From Betaproteobacteria bacterium (GTDB lineage Bacteria > Pseudomonadota > Gammaproteobacteria > Burkholderiales > SG8-39): a stretch of DNA of 10,745 bases. Position 1 is the stretch's first letter; the number at the start of each line of letters is the position of its first letter. The translations under genes and the position numbers were made by a program. Below are positions 1-6,741 of the stretch, piece after piece. The stretch spans positions 1-10,745 of the forward strand of contig JAFAGU010000308.1 of assembly GCA_019237595.1 (NCBI GenBank). Reading direction: 5' to 3'. The notes under the pieces were generated by a model. The model was not told where the DNA came from, made no database searches, and saw only the letters and a list, made by a program, of their open reading frames with translations.

Positions 1-978
1 CGAGCGCGCGAACTGGACCGCGTCGTTCACGGTCAGGAAGAACGGCTCGTACTCGAGGTCTTTTATCAAAAGTAATTCATGTTCCACCAGCGATCGGACC
101 TTCTCCGGCGCACCCTGCGGAAACCGCCAGCGCAGCCCCGCCTCGGTGAGCTTGCGGAGATGGCTCGCCGGCGTCTCGCCCGGCGGGACGAGCTCCTCCG
201 GATATTCGTACTTGAGCGTATCGAGCGAGAAAGCGCAGCGCCCGGCGATTTTCGCTGACTCCTCGAGCATCGGCCGGGGATAGAGCTGCGCGAGCCGCAT
301 CCGCAGGCGCAGGTGCCGCTCGGCATTCGGGAAGAGCGCCTGCCCGCAGGCGGCGAGCGGCTTGCCGATCCGCGTGGCGGTGAGGATGTCCTGCAGCTTG
401 CGGCGCGAGCGCACGTGCATGTGGACATCGCCGCTCGCGACGAGCGGCAGGCCGGTGTTCTTCGATAATGCCTTCAGCTCTTCGAGCCTTCTCCTGTCGT
501 TCGCGCCCAGGTGCAGCTCCGCGCCGATCCAGGCTTCGGGAAAGCGCTCGCGAATCCAAAGCCCCTGCTCGAGCGTCCCCGGAATCCAGAGCATCAGGAC
601 GCTCTCGGCGGCCCGAGGCTCCAGGTCCTCGCGAGAAAGCGAATACGTGCCTTTCCTGCTTCTCCTCCTTCCAGTGGTAATGAGGGACGAAATTGCGCCG
701 TAGGACGCCCGATCTTTGGCCAGCAAGACGATCTTCATCGCGTCTGCCAGCGTGATTTCCGTGCCGATGATCAGCTTGAGATTGCATTCCTTCGCGGCGA
801 CGTGCGCTCGCGCGACGCCGGCAAGCGAGCATTCATCAGTGATCGCGAGCGCTTCGTAGCCGAGCGCCTTGGCTCGCTCGACGAGCTCCTCCGGGTGCGA
901 GGCGCCGCGCAGGAAGCTGAAGTTGGACAGGCAATGAAGCTCGGCGTACCGCGGAAGAAGGTCAGGCGAAAAGTCCAT
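1..978 (-). CDS. dnaE2: Error-prone DNA polymerase DnaE2 (ImuC), N-terminal part, cut by window edge
   Basis: Second C-family (DnaE-type) polymerase, the catalytic member of the ImuA-ImuB-DnaE2 mutasome that copies past DNA lesions in the SOS response. The frame is open from the ATG at 978 to base 1, giving 326 residues of a protein usually just over 1000 long. What is visible is the PHP domain and the start of the polymerase region. It has AELHCLSNFSFLRGASHPEEL (residues 12-32) and ALAITDECSLAG (43-54). Further on are ASGDVHMHVRSRRKLQDIL (181-199), FPNAERHLR (216-224) and EPFFLTVNDAVQFAR (311-325), all typical of proteobacterial DnaE2. Intact PHP sites begin with H-x-H; here residue 17 is Leu (H15-C-L17) and ITD is followed by Glu. 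The PHP metal site is therefore probably degenerate, which fits a polymerase without proofreading. The ATG overlaps the imuB stop by 17 bp, so translation is likely coupled. Identification is firm; the catalytic aspartates lie outside the window. Confidence 0.95.
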   Translation of the reverse strand, partial: MDFSPDLLPRYAELHCLSNFSFLRGASHPEELVERAKALGYEALAITDECSLAGVARAHVAAKECNLKLIIGTEITLADAMKIVLLAKDRASYGAISSLITTGRRRSRKGTYSLSREDLEPRAAESVLMLWIPGTLEQGLWIRERFPEAWIGAELHLGANDRRRLEELKALSKNTGLPLVASGDVHMHVRSRRKLQDILTATRIGKPLAACGQALFPNAERHLRLRMRLAQLYPRPMLEESAKIAGRCAFSLDTLKYEYPEELVPPGETPASHLRKLTEAGLRWRFPQGAPEKVRSLVEHELLLIKDLEYEPFFLTVNDAVQFARS

Positions 979-2134
979 GCAGGTACCACTCGCCCCCTTC
1001 GCGGTAGATCCAGGCGAGCGATTGCTCTCGCCGGGCGATGAAGTAGTCGCGTTTCGCCTCGTCGCCGTCCCACCAGCCGCACTCGATGCGCTCGGGGCCG
1101 GCCAGGAGCTCGAATTCCTGCGGCGGGACGCGGCGCGGCGGAGCCAGGAGCCAGAGCGGCCGCGCGCCCGGCTGGATGAACTCGCGCGGGTCCCATTCCC
1201 CCTGCTCCACTGCCCGCCACGCGTGCTCCGGGCGATGGTCGGGCTGCGTGGCGAGCCCGTGCACCGCGCCCGCGCCCAGGCGCGCCTGCAGCCGCTCGAC
1301 GAGCTTCGCCCAGGCCTCGCCCTCGGCGCGCGCATCGCCGAAAAGCGCGCCGCTCGATCCCGCGAGCGGCACGAAATCCCCCGCCCGCACGCCGATGGAC
1401 TCGACCGGCTCGCGCAGCGCCGTCGCGGCGAGCTTCTCGCGCAGCACGCGCACGAAGCGATCCGTCGAGCGCGCCGCAGAAGCGAGGCGAATCGGGATTT
1501 CGGTTTTCCTTCCCTGCAAGGAGAGAAGCTCGACATCGAAGCCCCGGACTCCGGCGTGCCGTGCAGCCAGAAGCCCTTCGAGCTGCAGGAGCAGCCGCCG
1601 CGCGGCGAAGATCAGGCCTTCGGCATGCGCCACGCCGCCGCCGGGAAGCTCGAGCGCGGCGTCGAAGCGCGCCGGCGGCGAGAAGAATTCGCGCGGTTCC
1701 GGAAGCCACCCGAGCGCCCGGTCGAGCTCGTCCACGAGGGCCTGCCCGCAGCGCCTCGCGAGTCCTTCACGCGGGAGGCGCAAGAGCTCCTCCAGGCTTT
1801 CCACGCCGATCGCCTTGAGCAGATCCGAGGAAAAAACGAGCCCCACGGGCACTTCGTCGAGATCCTTTCCGCCCGCCCTTGCCTGCCAGAGCGCGGCGCG
1901 CGGCGTGCCCGCCACGGCGAGCGACGCAGCGCAGCCGAGCTCGCCGAGCCCATCGCGCAGCTTCCCGAGCAGGCCGTCGAGTCCGCCGAAGTAGCGCAAG
2001 CTCGCGTGCACGTCGGCGACGAGCGCGTGCGGAGGCTCGAGCGAAACCTTAGGCGTGAACTGGCAGGTCCAGGCGGCGAGCGTCTCGAGCGTCGCGGGGC
2101 CGAAGTCGTGGAAATGCAGGGCGACCCAGAGCAT
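962..2134 (-). CDS. imuB: ImuB, Y-family polymerase-like mutasome hub, with an apparent N-terminal internal deletion
   Basis: ImuB is a catalytically dead relative of Y-family polymerases that bridges the sliding clamp, DnaE2 and ImuA during damage-induced mutagenesis. The 390-residue product starts MLWVALHFHDFGP, the standard ImuB opening. It has LAAWTCQFTPKVSLEPP (19-35) and ADVHASLRYFGG (40-51), the degenerate counterpart of the Y-family second catalytic motif. It ends WYLHGLFA, a classic ImuB C-terminus. An in-frame TGA lies five codons upstream of the ATG, so no longer start is possible. From memory, ImuB proteins are about 450-500 residues long and carry some 75-80 residues between the opening strand and the LAAWxxxFTP segment. 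Here the two are nearly adjacent, so part of the N-terminal palm/fingers appears to be missing in frame. I found no clear clamp-binding pentapeptide of the QLxLF kind. The gene overlaps imuA by 86 bp upstream and dnaE2 by 17 bp downstream. The family call is firm; the deletion is an inference from remembered family architecture. Confidence 0.92.
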   Translation of the reverse strand: MLWVALHFHDFGPATLETLAAWTCQFTPKVSLEPPHALVADVHASLRYFGGLDGLLGKLRDGLGELGCAASLAVAGTPRAALWQARAGGKDLDEVPVGLVFSSDLLKAIGVESLEELLRLPREGLARRCGQALVDELDRALGWLPEPREFFSPPARFDAALELPGGGVAHAEGLIFAARRLLLQLEGLLAARHAGVRGFDVELLSLQGRKTEIPIRLASAARSTDRFVRVLREKLAATALREPVESIGVRAGDFVPLAGSSGALFGDARAEGEAWAKLVERLQARLGAGAVHGLATQPDHRPEHAWRAVEQGEWDPREFIQPGARPLWLLAPPRRVPPQEFELLAGPERIECGWWDGDEAKRDYFIARREQSLAWIYREGGEWYLHGLFA

Positions 2135-2762
2135 GCGCAGGTCTTTTCACCGGCAGGGGGAACGACGCGCCGGCGGGCGGGCCGCGACGCTTGAGGATGG
2201 AGGCTCGCAGGCCGTCTTCTCCGGTCTCGAGCGCGAGGCGCAGCACGGCGGGCGAGGACTCGGCCGCGGCCGCGGCCGGACGAAAAAGTGCGACGAAAGC
2301 CTGGCTCGCCTCGGCCGCCACGGAAAGGCGGCGCAGCTCTTCGTACCGCGCATGGCGCAACCAAGCGAGGAGCGCATGGCAGGGGCCGGCGCGCAGGCAT
2401 TGCTCCGCGGCCCACAAGGCATCGAGGCGCCCGGGGGCGCGCACCACGGCGAGATTCGCGAGGTCGACGCCCGCCGCGGCAAGGGCCGGCGCGTAGGGAA
2501 GGTGCGGCGGCGCGAGCCAGACGACGCGCTTGCCCGACACTGTGAGCCGCGCGAGCGCCGGCAGCACGACCTGGAGCTCTCCTACGCCCTCGCGATCGCC
2601 GAGAATCTCGGTGAGCGCACCGACCGGCCAGCCCGCGCCCGGAAGCTGAGCATCGAGCGCGTCGTATCCCGACGCTATAGCGCGCAGCGGCGCAGCGAGG
2701 CTGCGGCCGCGCCAAACCGGCTGCTGCTGTAGGATGCCCTGGAGCGCTGCGGAGGCCGGCAT
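2049..2762 (-). CDS. imuA: ImuA, RecA/SulA-like mutasome protein
   Basis: ImuA (the SulA-like, RecA-fold partner in the ImuA-ImuB-DnaE2 cassette) is 237 residues here. Family-type segments are LQQQPVWRG (11-19), SGYDALDAQLPGAGWPVGAL (31-50) followed by TEIL, GVGELQVVLPALA (59-71), the strand VVWLAPP (80-86) and the late ILKRRGPP (189-196). No Walker A GxxxxGK[ST] is present; the loop reads GDREGVGE, as is usual for ImuA. The only plausible start is the ATG at 2762. Upstream the frame stays open but has no ATG, GTG or TTG nearby, and downstream starts would remove conserved sequence. The LexA box lies one base upstream of this ATG, leaving no room for a Shine-Dalgarno sequence, so a leaderless message is likely. 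The last 28 residues (210-237) are Arg/Pro/Ala-rich, read over the beginning of imuB in another frame and follow the usual end of the family, so they may not be functional. Confidence 0.92.
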   Translation of the reverse strand: MPASAALQGILQQQPVWRGRSLAAPLRAIASGYDALDAQLPGAGWPVGALTEILGDREGVGELQVVLPALARLTVSGKRVVWLAPPHLPYAPALAAAGVDLANLAVVRAPGRLDALWAAEQCLRAGPCHALLAWLRHARYEELRRLSVAAEASQAFVALFRPAAAAAESSPAVLRLALETGEDGLRASILKRRGPPAGASFPLPVKRPAHALGRPAFPRLRPRDARDARRLDLPVHA

Positions 2763-2782
2763 GACTGTATTTTTATACAGTA
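2763..2782. promoter_or_regulatory. LexA (SOS) box in front of imuA
   Basis: The plus strand reads CTGTATTTTTATACAG at 2765-2780, flanked by A and by T-A. This is the CTGT-N8-ACAG operator of beta- and gammaproteobacterial LexA with an AT-rich core. Over 20 bp it departs from the E. coli consensus TACTGTATATATATACAGTA only at the first base and at a central A-to-T change. It ends directly beside the imuA start codon (2760-2762) and overlaps the predicted -10, so bound LexA should block transcription of imuA-imuB-dnaE2. The same site lies 37 bp upstream of the divergent cytochrome c start. Confidence 0.93.
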
Positions 2783-2797
2783 TCTGGCCGCTGGCAA
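2769..2797 (-). promoter_or_regulatory. Predicted sigma-70 promoter of the imuA operon
   Basis: On the minus strand TTGCCA (2797 down to 2792; consensus TTGACA) is followed after exactly 17 bp by AAAAAT (2774 down to 2769; four of six matches to TATAAT) inside the LexA box. A start about seven bases further on would fall at or next to the A of the imuA ATG at 2762, giving a leaderless mRNA. An alternative -10, TATAAA, three bases upstream has only 14 bp spacing. This is motif matching by eye; the LexA overlap supports it. Confidence 0.5.
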
Positions 2798-2819
2798 GCC
2801 CTCCCTCTGGATATCGAGC

Positions 2820-4073
2820 TTGCCTGCGCGCGCCCTCCTCGCCATCAGCTTCGCCGCCCTGCTCTGGAACTGCGCCCTTCCGGTTTCCCGCAACCTCGAA
2901 GAACGCCAGCCGCCGGCGAAATCCGCATTCGATCCGGCCCTCGTGCGGCGCGGCGCAGAGCTCGCCGCGGTGGGCGACTGCGCCGGCTGCCACACCCGGC
3001 AAGGCAGCGCGCCGTTCGCCGGCGGCGTCCCACTGCGCACGCCTTTCGGCACGATCTACGGGACCAACATCACGCCGGAGCCCGAGACGGGCCTCGGGCG
3101 CTGGACGCAGGCCGATTTCGATCGCGCGATGCGCGAAGGCCTCGCCCCCGACGGACGTCACCTTTACCCCGCATTTCCCTATCCGTACTTCAGGCATCTC
3201 ACCGATGAAGACCTGCGCGCGCTCTATGCCTTCGTCATGACGCGCGATCCGGTGCGCTCGCCGCCGCCGCGGAACGATCTTGCCTTTCCCTTCAACATTC
3301 GTCCGCTCGTCGCCGGATGGAACCAGCTCTATCTGGGGAAGGATGACGTGCCGCGCGATGCAGCGAAGGGCACGGAATGGAATCGCGGCGCGTACCTCGT
3401 GCACGGCCTCGGGCACTGCGGCGCCTGCCATTCGCCGCGAACCGCGCTCGGCGCCGAGAAGCGCGGCGAGGCGCTCTCCGGCGGCGAGGCCGAGGACTGG
3501 TACGCGCCGGCCCTCAACCGTGCCTCACCCTCCCCGCTGGCCTGGACGAAGGAGGATCTCGTGACCTACCTGAGGACCGGGATCGCGGAGCACCATGCGA
3601 TCGCTGCCGGTCCGATGCAGACCGTGATCGCCCAGCTCTCCGGCGCGTCGGAGGCGGATCTCGCGGCGATCGCCGGTTATATTGTGTCGATGATGGACGG
3701 CGCAGGCGCGAGGCCCCTTGGTGCCATGCCGGAAGCGCCGCAGGACGAAAGGACGGCGATGGGCCGCCGGATCTACGAAGAAACTTGCGCGAGCTGCCAC
3801 GATTCCGGACGAACGCTGTCTTCGGGGGGCGCGCTCCAGTTGCCGCTCGCGGTCGCCCTGCACGATCCCGATCCTCGGAGCCTCATCCATCTCATCCTCG
3901 AGGGCGTTCAGCCTCCGCCGGGCGAGCCGGGGCGCTCGATGCCGGGCTATGCGGGCGCGCTGACGAAGGAGCAGGTCGTAGCGCTCCTGGCGTACCTCAG
4001 GACGCTCGCGGCCGAAGCGCCGCCGTGGAAGGACCTCGATCCGGCCGTCGAGCGCGCGGGAGCCGGCCGATGA
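2820..4073 (+). CDS. Tri-haem periplasmic cytochrome c, electron acceptor of the Mo hydroxylase
   Basis: This 417-residue protein of the alcohol/gluconate-dehydrogenase cytochrome c type carries three haem motifs: CAGCH (54-58), CGACH (200-204) and CASCH (323-327). It would take electrons from the Mo/FeS subunits encoded next and pass them to quinone or a terminal oxidase. An N-terminal segment MPAR plus ALLAISFAALLWNCALP looks like a Sec signal or membrane anchor. The start must be non-ATG: TTG at 2820 is chosen because the first in-frame ATG is at codon 105, beyond haem motif 1. No good ribosome binding site is visible before it. Likely axial Met ligands are M266 (AAGPMQ) for haem 2 and M374 (RSMPGY) for haem 3. 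In domain 1 the usual YPAMPY is YPAFPY (117-122), so that haem may have another ligand. The stop overlaps the next gene's ATG (ATGA). Function as a dehydrogenase cytochrome is secure; the substrate is unknown. Confidence 0.9.
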   Translation: MPARALLAISFAALLWNCALPVSRNLEERQPPAKSAFDPALVRRGAELAAVGDCAGCHTRQGSAPFAGGVPLRTPFGTIYGTNITPEPETGLGRWTQADFDRAMREGLAPDGRHLYPAFPYPYFRHLTDEDLRALYAFVMTRDPVRSPPPRNDLAFPFNIRPLVAGWNQLYLGKDDVPRDAAKGTEWNRGAYLVHGLGHCGACHSPRTALGAEKRGEALSGGEAEDWYAPALNRASPSPLAWTKEDLVTYLRTGIAEHHAIAAGPMQTVIAQLSGASEADLAAIAGYIVSMMDGAGARPLGAMPEAPQDERTAMGRRIYEETCASCHDSGRTLSSGGALQLPLAVALHDPDPRSLIHLILEGVQPPPGEPGRSMPGYAGALTKEQVVALLAYLRTLAAEAPPWKDLDPAVERAGAGR

Positions 4074-4531
4074 TCACGCTGAAGGTAAACGGCCGCGAGG
4101 TTTCGGTGGACGCCGATCCGGCGACGCCGCTCCTTTATGTGCTGCGCGATCATCTCAAGCTGAACGGCGCCAAGTTCGGCTGCGGCCTCGGGCAGTGCGG
4201 CGCGTGCACGGTCATGCTCGATAGCGAGGCCGTGTTCTCTTGCGTCGTGCCGGTATCGGCCGTCGGCAAGCGGGCAGTGAAGACCGTCGAAGGGCTCGGC
4301 ACGCCGGAGAACCCGGGGCCGCTGCAGCAGGCGTTCATCGAGGAGCAGGCGGCGCAGTGCGGCTATTGCATCGCCGGCATGATCATGCGCGCCCAGGCGC
4401 TGCTCGAGCGGTCGCCCTCCCCGACCGAAGACGATATCCGCGCGGCGCTTGCCCCCAATCTCTGCCGTTGCGGCACCCACATGCGGATCCTGCGGGCAGT
4501 GAAGCGCGCGTCGGACAAAGGCTCCGCATGA
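4070..4531 (+). CDS. Small [2Fe-2S] subunit of a molybdenum hydroxylase (IorA/NicA type)
   Basis: Iron-sulfur subunit of a xanthine dehydrogenase-superfamily enzyme of the isoquinoline 1-oxidoreductase / nicotinate dehydrogenase / periplasmic aldehyde dehydrogenase group; it shuttles electrons from the Mo centre to the cytochrome. The 153 residues form the usual two domains. A plant-ferredoxin-like domain binds one cluster through C38, C43, C46 and C58 (FGCGLGQCGACTVML, then FSC). A helical domain binds the second through C97, C100, C132 and C134 (QCGYC, LCRCG). All eight ligands are present and the length is normal. There is no signal peptide, so it is probably exported folded, bound to the Tat-targeted large subunit. 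The ATG at 4070 overlaps the cytochrome stop (ATGA), and its own TGA overlaps the next ATG in the same way, indicating translational coupling and a fixed subunit ratio. Confidence 0.95.
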   Translation: MITLKVNGREVSVDADPATPLLYVLRDHLKLNGAKFGCGLGQCGACTVMLDSEAVFSCVVPVSAVGKRAVKTVEGLGTPENPGPLQQAFIEEQAAQCGYCIAGMIMRAQALLERSPSPTEDDIRAALAPNLCRCGTHMRILRAVKRASDKGSA

Positions 4532-6741
4532 TCGCGCGCGAGAGCCGGCGGAGATTCCTCCGGGAGACGGGAGCCCTCGTCGCCTTCTTTTCGCTGCCGT
4601 GCCCTCGGGCGCAATCCCAAGGCGCCAGCAAGGCGCTTCCGGGAAGCCTCAAGGGAAGCCCGTATCTTGACGCCTGGATCCGCATCGACCGTGAGGGCAA
4701 GGTGACGCTCTTTACGGGGAAGGCGGAGCTCGGCCAGGGAATCAAGACGGCGCTCCTGCAGCTTGCGGCCGAGGAGCTTGCGGTGCCTCTCGAGCGCATC
4801 GAGCTCGTCACCGCCGACACCGCGCTCACGCCCAACGAGGGCTACACCTCCGGAAGCCGCTCGATGCAGGACAGCGGCACGGCCATCCGACACGCGGCGG
4901 CACAGGTGCGCGCGCTCCTGGTCGCGCAGGCCGCGCAGCGCCTGGGCGTGTCCGCAGAGTCGCTCTCGGTGTCGATGGGATCCATCCACGCGCTCGACGG
5001 CCGGACGCTCCAGTATGGCGAGCTCGTCGCCGGCCAGGTGCTGCACGTCCAGGCCGAGGAAAGGAGCGCGTTCGTCGAGCCAGGAAAGCGCGTCATCGCC
5101 GGCAAGTCGTTGCGCCGCGTAGACATCCCGGCGAAGGTCGCGGGCGGCGTCGCCTATGTCCATGACCTTCGCTTTCCGGGCATGGTGCACGCGCGAATCG
5201 TGCGGCCGCCGAGCGCTTCGGCAACGCTCGTCGCGCTCGATGCCTCGGAAGTCGAAAGGATGCCCACCGTCCTCAAGGTGGTCCGGGACGGCCGCTTCAT
5301 CGGCGTCATTGCCGAGCGGGAATACGAGTGCATCCGGGCTGCGCGCTCGCTCGCCGCGCGCGCGAAGTGGGAAGAAAGCGCGAGCCTGCCGCCCAGGGCG
5401 CATCTCTATGACGCGCTCCTTCGCCTGCCGGCCGAAGACCACGTCATCGCCGAGTCCGCTGCCGCCAGCCCCGCCGGCGGAAAACAAGTTCGCGCGGAAT
5501 ACCGGCGTCCCTACCAGATGCACGCAGCGATCGGCCCCTCGTGCGCCGTCGCCGAGCTGAAGGACGGCAAGTACACGGTCTGGACCCACAGCCAGGGCGT
5601 CTACCCGTTGCGGGACGCGCTCGCCGAGCTCCTTGCCGTGCCGAAGGAAGCCGTGCGGTGCATTCATGCCGAGGGATCCGGCTGCTACGGGCACAACGGC
5701 GCCGACGACGTCGCGGCCGATGCGGCGCTCCTCGCGCGCAGCCTCCCCGGGCGTCCCGTCCGCGTGCAATGGATGCGCGAGGACGAGCACGCCTGGGAAC
5801 CCTTCGGCGCTGCGATGGTGAGCCGCGCGAACGCGGTCCTCGACGCATCCGGAACCGTCGCGCAGTTCGAATACGAGGTGTGGAGCAACACGCATTCGAC
5901 GCGTCCGGGGAAAGCCGGCAACCTGCTCGCGGGCCTGCACGTCGCCAAGTCCTTCGAGCCGCCCGCGCCGCGGCCGATCCCGCAGCCCGAGGGCGGCGGC
6001 GATCGCAACGCGATTCCGCTCTATGCGTTTCCCGGCGTTCGGGTCGTGCACCGCTTCATCCCGCAGATGCCGCTTCGCGTCTCGGCTCTCCGCGGGCTCG
6101 GCGCTTACATGAACGTCTTTTCGCTCGAGAGCTTCATGGACGAGCTGACGCTCGCCGCTGGCGCCGACCCGGTCGAGTATCGGCTGCGGCACCTTCGCGA
6201 CGCGCGCGGCCGGGAGGTCATCCGCCTCGCCGCCGAGAAGTTCGGCTGGAGCACATGGCAGCGCCGCCCGCGCGCCGGCCGCGGCTTCGCGTTCGCGCGC
6301 TACAAGAACCTCGCCGGCTACCTCGCGCTCGCCATGGAGGTGGAGGTCGGACGCGATACCGGAGCCGTTCAGATTTCTCGGGTCGTCGCCGCGGCGGATA
6401 GCGGTGAAATCGTCAACCCCGACGGCCTGCGCAACCAGATCGAGGGGGGCATCGTGCAATCGGCGAGCTGGACGCTCTCGGAGGAGGTCGCCTTCGACGA
6501 TACTCGGATCACGAGCCGCGATTGGGCCGCCTACCCGATTCTCCGCTTTCCGGCCGTGCCTCGTTCGATCGAGGTGCATCTCGTCGACCGGCCGGGTCAG
6601 CCCTTCCTCGGCACCGGGGAAGTCGCGCAGGGGCCGACGGCAGCGTGCATCGCCAATGCGCTGGCCGATGCCACCGGCATGCGCGTTCGCGAGCTTCCGT
6701 TCAGCCCGCCGCGATTGCGCCGGCTCTTCGCCGCGGGCTAG
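4528..6741 (+). CDS. Large Mo-cofactor subunit of a periplasmic hydroxylase/dehydrogenase (IorB/NicB type)
   Basis: Catalytic subunit, 737 residues, close to the family norm. It starts with a Tat signal: SRRRFLR (6-12) then a hydrophobic stretch GALVAFFSLP (15-24), so the folded Mo enzyme should be exported to the periplasm. Family landmarks in order are GKAELGQGIKTALLQLAAEEL (64-84, the glycine-rich Moco-contact region) and the hammerhead-like domain around RRVDIPAKVAGG (196-207). They continue with GSGCYGHNGADD (383-394), SALRGLGAYMNVFSLESFMDE (519-539) and GTGEVAQGP (695-703). E698 corresponds to the catalytic glutamate near the C-terminus of this superfamily. The enzyme would insert a water-derived oxygen into an N-heteroaromatic ring or oxidise an aldehyde; the sequence alone does not tell which. 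It overlaps the small-subunit gene by ATGA. Its TAG shares bases with the stop of the convergent lhr gene, so there is no room for a terminator between them. No Moco-maturation or MocA/XdhC-like gene lies in the window. Confidence 0.93.
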   Translation: MIARESRRRFLRETGALVAFFSLPCPRAQSQGASKALPGSLKGSPYLDAWIRIDREGKVTLFTGKAELGQGIKTALLQLAAEELAVPLERIELVTADTALTPNEGYTSGSRSMQDSGTAIRHAAAQVRALLVAQAAQRLGVSAESLSVSMGSIHALDGRTLQYGELVAGQVLHVQAEERSAFVEPGKRVIAGKSLRRVDIPAKVAGGVAYVHDLRFPGMVHARIVRPPSASATLVALDASEVERMPTVLKVVRDGRFIGVIAEREYECIRAARSLAARAKWEESASLPPRAHLYDALLRLPAEDHVIAESAAASPAGGKQVRAEYRRPYQMHAAIGPSCAVAELKDGKYTVWTHSQGVYPLRDALAELLAVPKEAVRCIHAEGSGCYGHNGADDVAADAALLARSLPGRPVRVQWMREDEHAWEPFGAAMVSRANAVLDASGTVAQFEYEVWSNTHSTRPGKAGNLLAGLHVAKSFEPPAPRPIPQPEGGGDRNAIPLYAFPGVRVVHRFIPQMPLRVSALRGLGAYMNVFSLESFMDELTLAAGADPVEYRLRHLRDARGREVIRLAAEKFGWSTWQRRPRAGRGFAFARYKNLAGYLALAMEVEVGRDTGAVQISRVVAAADSGEIVNPDGLRNQIEGGIVQSASWTLSEEVAFDDTRITSRDWAAYPILRFPAVPRSIEVHLVDRPGQPFLGTGEVAQGPTAACIANALADATGMRVRELPFSPPRLRRLFAAG
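6738..6741. other. Convergent genes sharing the stop sequence CTAG
   Basis: The palindrome CTAG supplies TAG to the plus-strand Mo subunit (6739-6741) and TAG to the minus-strand lhr (complement of 6738-6740). The two coding regions thus overlap by four bases with no intergenic DNA, and each transcript must run into the other gene before ending. Confidence 0.95.

Noticed and set aside
77..832. 251-residue minus-strand frame over dnaE2, which could suggest that dnaE2 is broken
   Set aside because: The true dnaE2 frame was translated codon by codon from 978 to 1 and is open throughout with conserved motifs; the 251-residue frame is an off-frame shadow.
977..2194. 405-residue plus-strand open frame opposite imuB
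   Set aside because: It is the antisense shadow of imuB, of low-complexity Arg/Glu/Ala composition, with no motif and no start signal.
2862..2873. Possible lipoprotein signal in the cytochrome (LWNC, residues 15-18)
   Set aside because: Trp and Asn before the Cys do not fit a lipobox; a Sec signal or anchor is the simpler reading.
2763..3431. Upstream extension of imuA to a start at 3431
   Set aside because: The frame is open, but the extra part runs antisense to the cytochrome gene and through the LexA box and promoter; family ImuA proteins begin near the ATG at 2762.
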